51,609 nt of DNA, from positions 1-51,609 of the forward strand of contig JANWWP010000058.1 in the NCBI GenBank assembly GCA_025055575.1, given 5' to 3'. This document shows positions 50,307 through 51,609 of this stretch, piece after piece. This stretch comes from Flavobacteriales bacterium. Lineage in GTDB: Bacteria > Bacteroidota > Bacteroidia > CAIKAF01. The stretch's first letter is position 1, and each line of letters starts with the position of its first letter. The notes beneath the pieces were generated by a model. That model saw nothing but the letters and a program-made list of their open reading frames with translations, was not told the origin of the DNA and did no database searches. Position numbers and translations under genes: made by a program.

Positions 50307-51317
50307 ATGTGCGCCGCTATGCCAAACCATACCTATGCGGTTTCTGTAAATTTAAAGTCTTACCTTGACGGCTCTGCACCCCACCCACCCAAACACCTCA
50401 AAGCATGGATCCTTAGAATTTCATCTTCTTCTGCCTGCATTTCTTCGGGGCTCATCATGTTCTTTTGCAGCCTTGGCAGCCCCGCCTTTTTGCTGCGCGG
50501 GCAGAACAATCCCTCCATCACCACCCAGGACATCCTCTCCACCTCCACCTGTTCCGGACAGTTTCTGGCCGTCACCTACAGCGCCTCCGGCTCTTTCGCA
50601 CCTGGCAACCAGTTCCGCGCCGAGTTGTCCAACGCCTTAGGGCAATTCAACAACCCGGTGGTCATCGGCAGCATTCCTTTCAACTTGGGGATCATTCCGG
50701 CCCAGGTGCCGCTCACCACCGGCCTGGGGCTCTACCGCATTCGGGTCGTCAGCACCAATCCGCCCGTCATCGGCACCCCCGCCCAGCAGCCCCTGCTCAT
50801 CACCAACATTCCCCAGGCCACGCAGATTTTCCTCTGGCCCTCCGACTCCGCCTGCCTGGGCGATTCCATCCGGCTGTCCGTGGCCCCCGTGTTCAGTTCC
50901 GTGCAGTGGTCCAACGGCCTCAGCGGCAATCCTGTGTATGTGCACAGCACGGGCACTTACGCCGTCAAAACCAAAGACCTGGCCGGCTGCGAAGGCCGCG
51001 ACACCGTGCAGGTCACTTTTCACGCCTGCCCCACGGTGCATCTTCCCCACATCCCCTCAGATTCCGGCGGGTGGCTGTTCCCCAACCCGGCCCGCCAGCA
51101 AGTGCAAGTTCAGCCGCCCTCCGCCAGCGCCGGGAGGCTAGAACTGCGCGCCGCCTCGGGCGCTTGGGTGCTCCGCCAGGCGGGCGGCCCGGAGGCCTTC
51201 ACCCTGCACCTGGCCCATCTGCCGCCCGGCGTGTACACCGCCCTATGGTATCCTGCATCCGGCGCCCCACCCCTCCACACCCGCCTTATCCTCGCCTCAG
51301 CACCCCCCGGTCCCTGA
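50307..51317 (+). CDS. Secreted protein with T9SS C-terminal sorting domain
   Basis: A 336-residue protein of unknown function. A hydrophobic stretch near residues 48-63 (LIMFFCSLGSPAFLLR) suggests a signal peptide, so the real start may be a later ATG, for example at 50457. Two beta-sandwich Ig-like regions follow (about 70-165 and 170-240, including SACLGDSIRLSVAPVFSSVQWSNGLSGNPVYVHSTGTYAV). The C-terminus (WLFPNPARQQVQVQ to LPPGVYTALW) is a T9SS type A sorting domain. The codons are strongly C-ending and GC-rich compared with earlier genes. The last residues (PPGP) and the TGA stop come from the first copy of the palindromic repeat array. Confidence 0.75.
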   Translation: MCAAMPNHTYAVSVNLKSYLDGSAPHPPKHLKAWILRISSSSACISSGLIMFFCSLGSPAFLLRGQNNPSITTQDILSTSTCSGQFLAVTYSASGSFAPGNQFRAELSNALGQFNNPVVIGSIPFNLGIIPAQVPLTTGLGLYRIRVVSTNPPVIGTPAQQPLLITNIPQATQIFLWPSDSACLGDSIRLSVAPVFSSVQWSNGLSGNPVYVHSTGTYAVKTKDLAGCEGRDTVQVTFHACPTVHLPHIPSDSGGWLFPNPARQQVQVQPPSASAGRLELRAASGAWVLRQAGGPEAFTLHLAHLPPGVYTALWYPASGAPPLHTRLILASAPPGP

Positions 51318-51596
51318 GTAGCCGCACGAAGTGCGGCGTATCGCCAACCGGTCCCTGAGTAGGCTTGCACCGCAAGCCGTATCGAAGGGCCGGTAGTACA
51401 AACCCCAGGGTTACATGGGAAAAAGGCATAGACCGCACCGCGGCCCTGCAGGCCGCGCCAGGGCGGGGCTTCGATACGGCCCCTTCAGGGCCTACTCAGC
51501 CACCGCCCGCCGGCCCCTGAGTAGCCGCGCTTTGCGCGGCGTATCGCCAACCGGTTCCTGAGTAGCCGCACAAAATGCGGCGTATCGAAGGACCGG
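51307..51596. repeat. Array of five palindromic intergenic repeats
   Basis: Five related units: 51307-51351, 51348-51393, 51468-51499 (inverted), 51510-51554 and 51551-51596. The direct units read CCGGTCCCTGAGTAG, a variable hairpin, CGTATCG, then AAGG or CCAA and CCGG. Hairpins differ in sequence but stay paired: GCCGCAC/GTGCGGC, GGCTTGC/GCAAGCC, GGCCC/GGGCC, GCCGCGC/GCGCGGC and GCCGCA/TGCGGC. CCGG ends are shared between neighbouring units. No T-tract follows, so intrinsic termination is not shown. Confidence 0.9.
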
Positions 51597-51609
51597 CCTA
51601 AACCCCACC

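Noticed and set aside
49820-50368. Plus-strand open frame across the GC-rich block and tRNA-Pro
   Set aside because: It reads through a tRNA gene and three hairpins and has low-complexity Arg/Pro composition.
50465-51358. Plus-strand open frame of 297 codons in another phase of the T9SS cargo gene
   Set aside because: It is Arg/Pro/His-rich, a typical out-of-frame translation of GC-rich DNA. The chosen frame has Ig-like and sorting domains.
51307-51596. A CRISPR array
   Set aside because: The units are palindromes with variable inner stems, overlapping ends and mixed orientation. There are no unique spacers of constant length and no cas genes.

Overview
The window comes from a member of the Bacteroidota. 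The evidence is a PorU2-like gingipain-family protein, several proteins with type IX secretion (T9SS) C-terminal sorting domains, a TonB-dependent receptor with a carboxypeptidase-like plug extension, families typical of the phylum (DUF3109, DUF4783, single-Cys DksA-like protein), and many exact copies of the Bacteroidota -7 promoter element TAnnTTTG. No phage, insertion sequence, CRISPR array or integrase is visible. Most of the window is compact chromosomal core with short or overlapping gene junctions.

Layout. 0-10.2 kb: a DinB-family protein, the giant C25 peptidase (PorU2-like), then on the minus strand tRNA-His, ileS, a DksA-like regulator and lspA, whose open frame has no canonical start. 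10.3-15.5 kb (minus): an operon of UbiA-type prenyltransferase, maf, a Wza-like export lipoprotein, a Wzc-like tyrosine kinase with a (YG)15 tail, and a small unknown protein. 15.5-21.2 kb (plus): a secreted trypsin-like protease, a carboxypeptidase-regulatory-domain protein, a TonB-dependent receptor and a diacylglycerol kinase. 21.3-25.1 kb: marC, a family 2 glycosyltransferase, a BamA/TamA-like barrel protein and ung. 25.2-34.5 kb: a 43-residue lipoprotein, osmC, pbpC, DUF423, a HAD phosphatase, fabG, a MerR regulator, lpxD, an HD hydrolase, a Dps-like ferritin and a SAM hydrolase. 34.5-40.5 kb: an AT-rich membrane transporter, a PLP trans-sulfuration-type enzyme, DUF3109 and an MscS channel (one minus operon), then TraB/GumN, MarR and recR (plus). 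40.6-49.8 kb: a GT-C mannosyltransferase-like protein, trpS, DUF4783, rlmH, then a minus operon of SpoIIE phosphatase, beta-propeller-like protein, GT2 and GT39, and glutamate dehydrogenase. 49.9-51.6 kb: a GC-rich structured repeat, tRNA-Pro, a T9SS cargo protein and an array of palindromic repeats.

Cell-envelope functions dominate: lipoprotein processing, lipid A acylation, peptidoglycan synthesis, outer-membrane assembly, capsule export, lipid-linked sugar transfer and T9SS secretion. Translation and repair genes (ileS, trpS, rlmH, ung, recR) are interspersed.

The most distinctive signal is promoter layout. I count about 25 transcription units; 15 have an exact TAnnTTTG box just upstream, usually only 4-20 nt from the start codon, so leaders should be very short. 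Divergent genes share interlocked -7 boxes: two loci carry 18-bp dyads made of two opposed boxes separated by 2 bp, and two divergent pairs have ATGs overlapping in a CATG. These boxes also help choose between alternative start codons.
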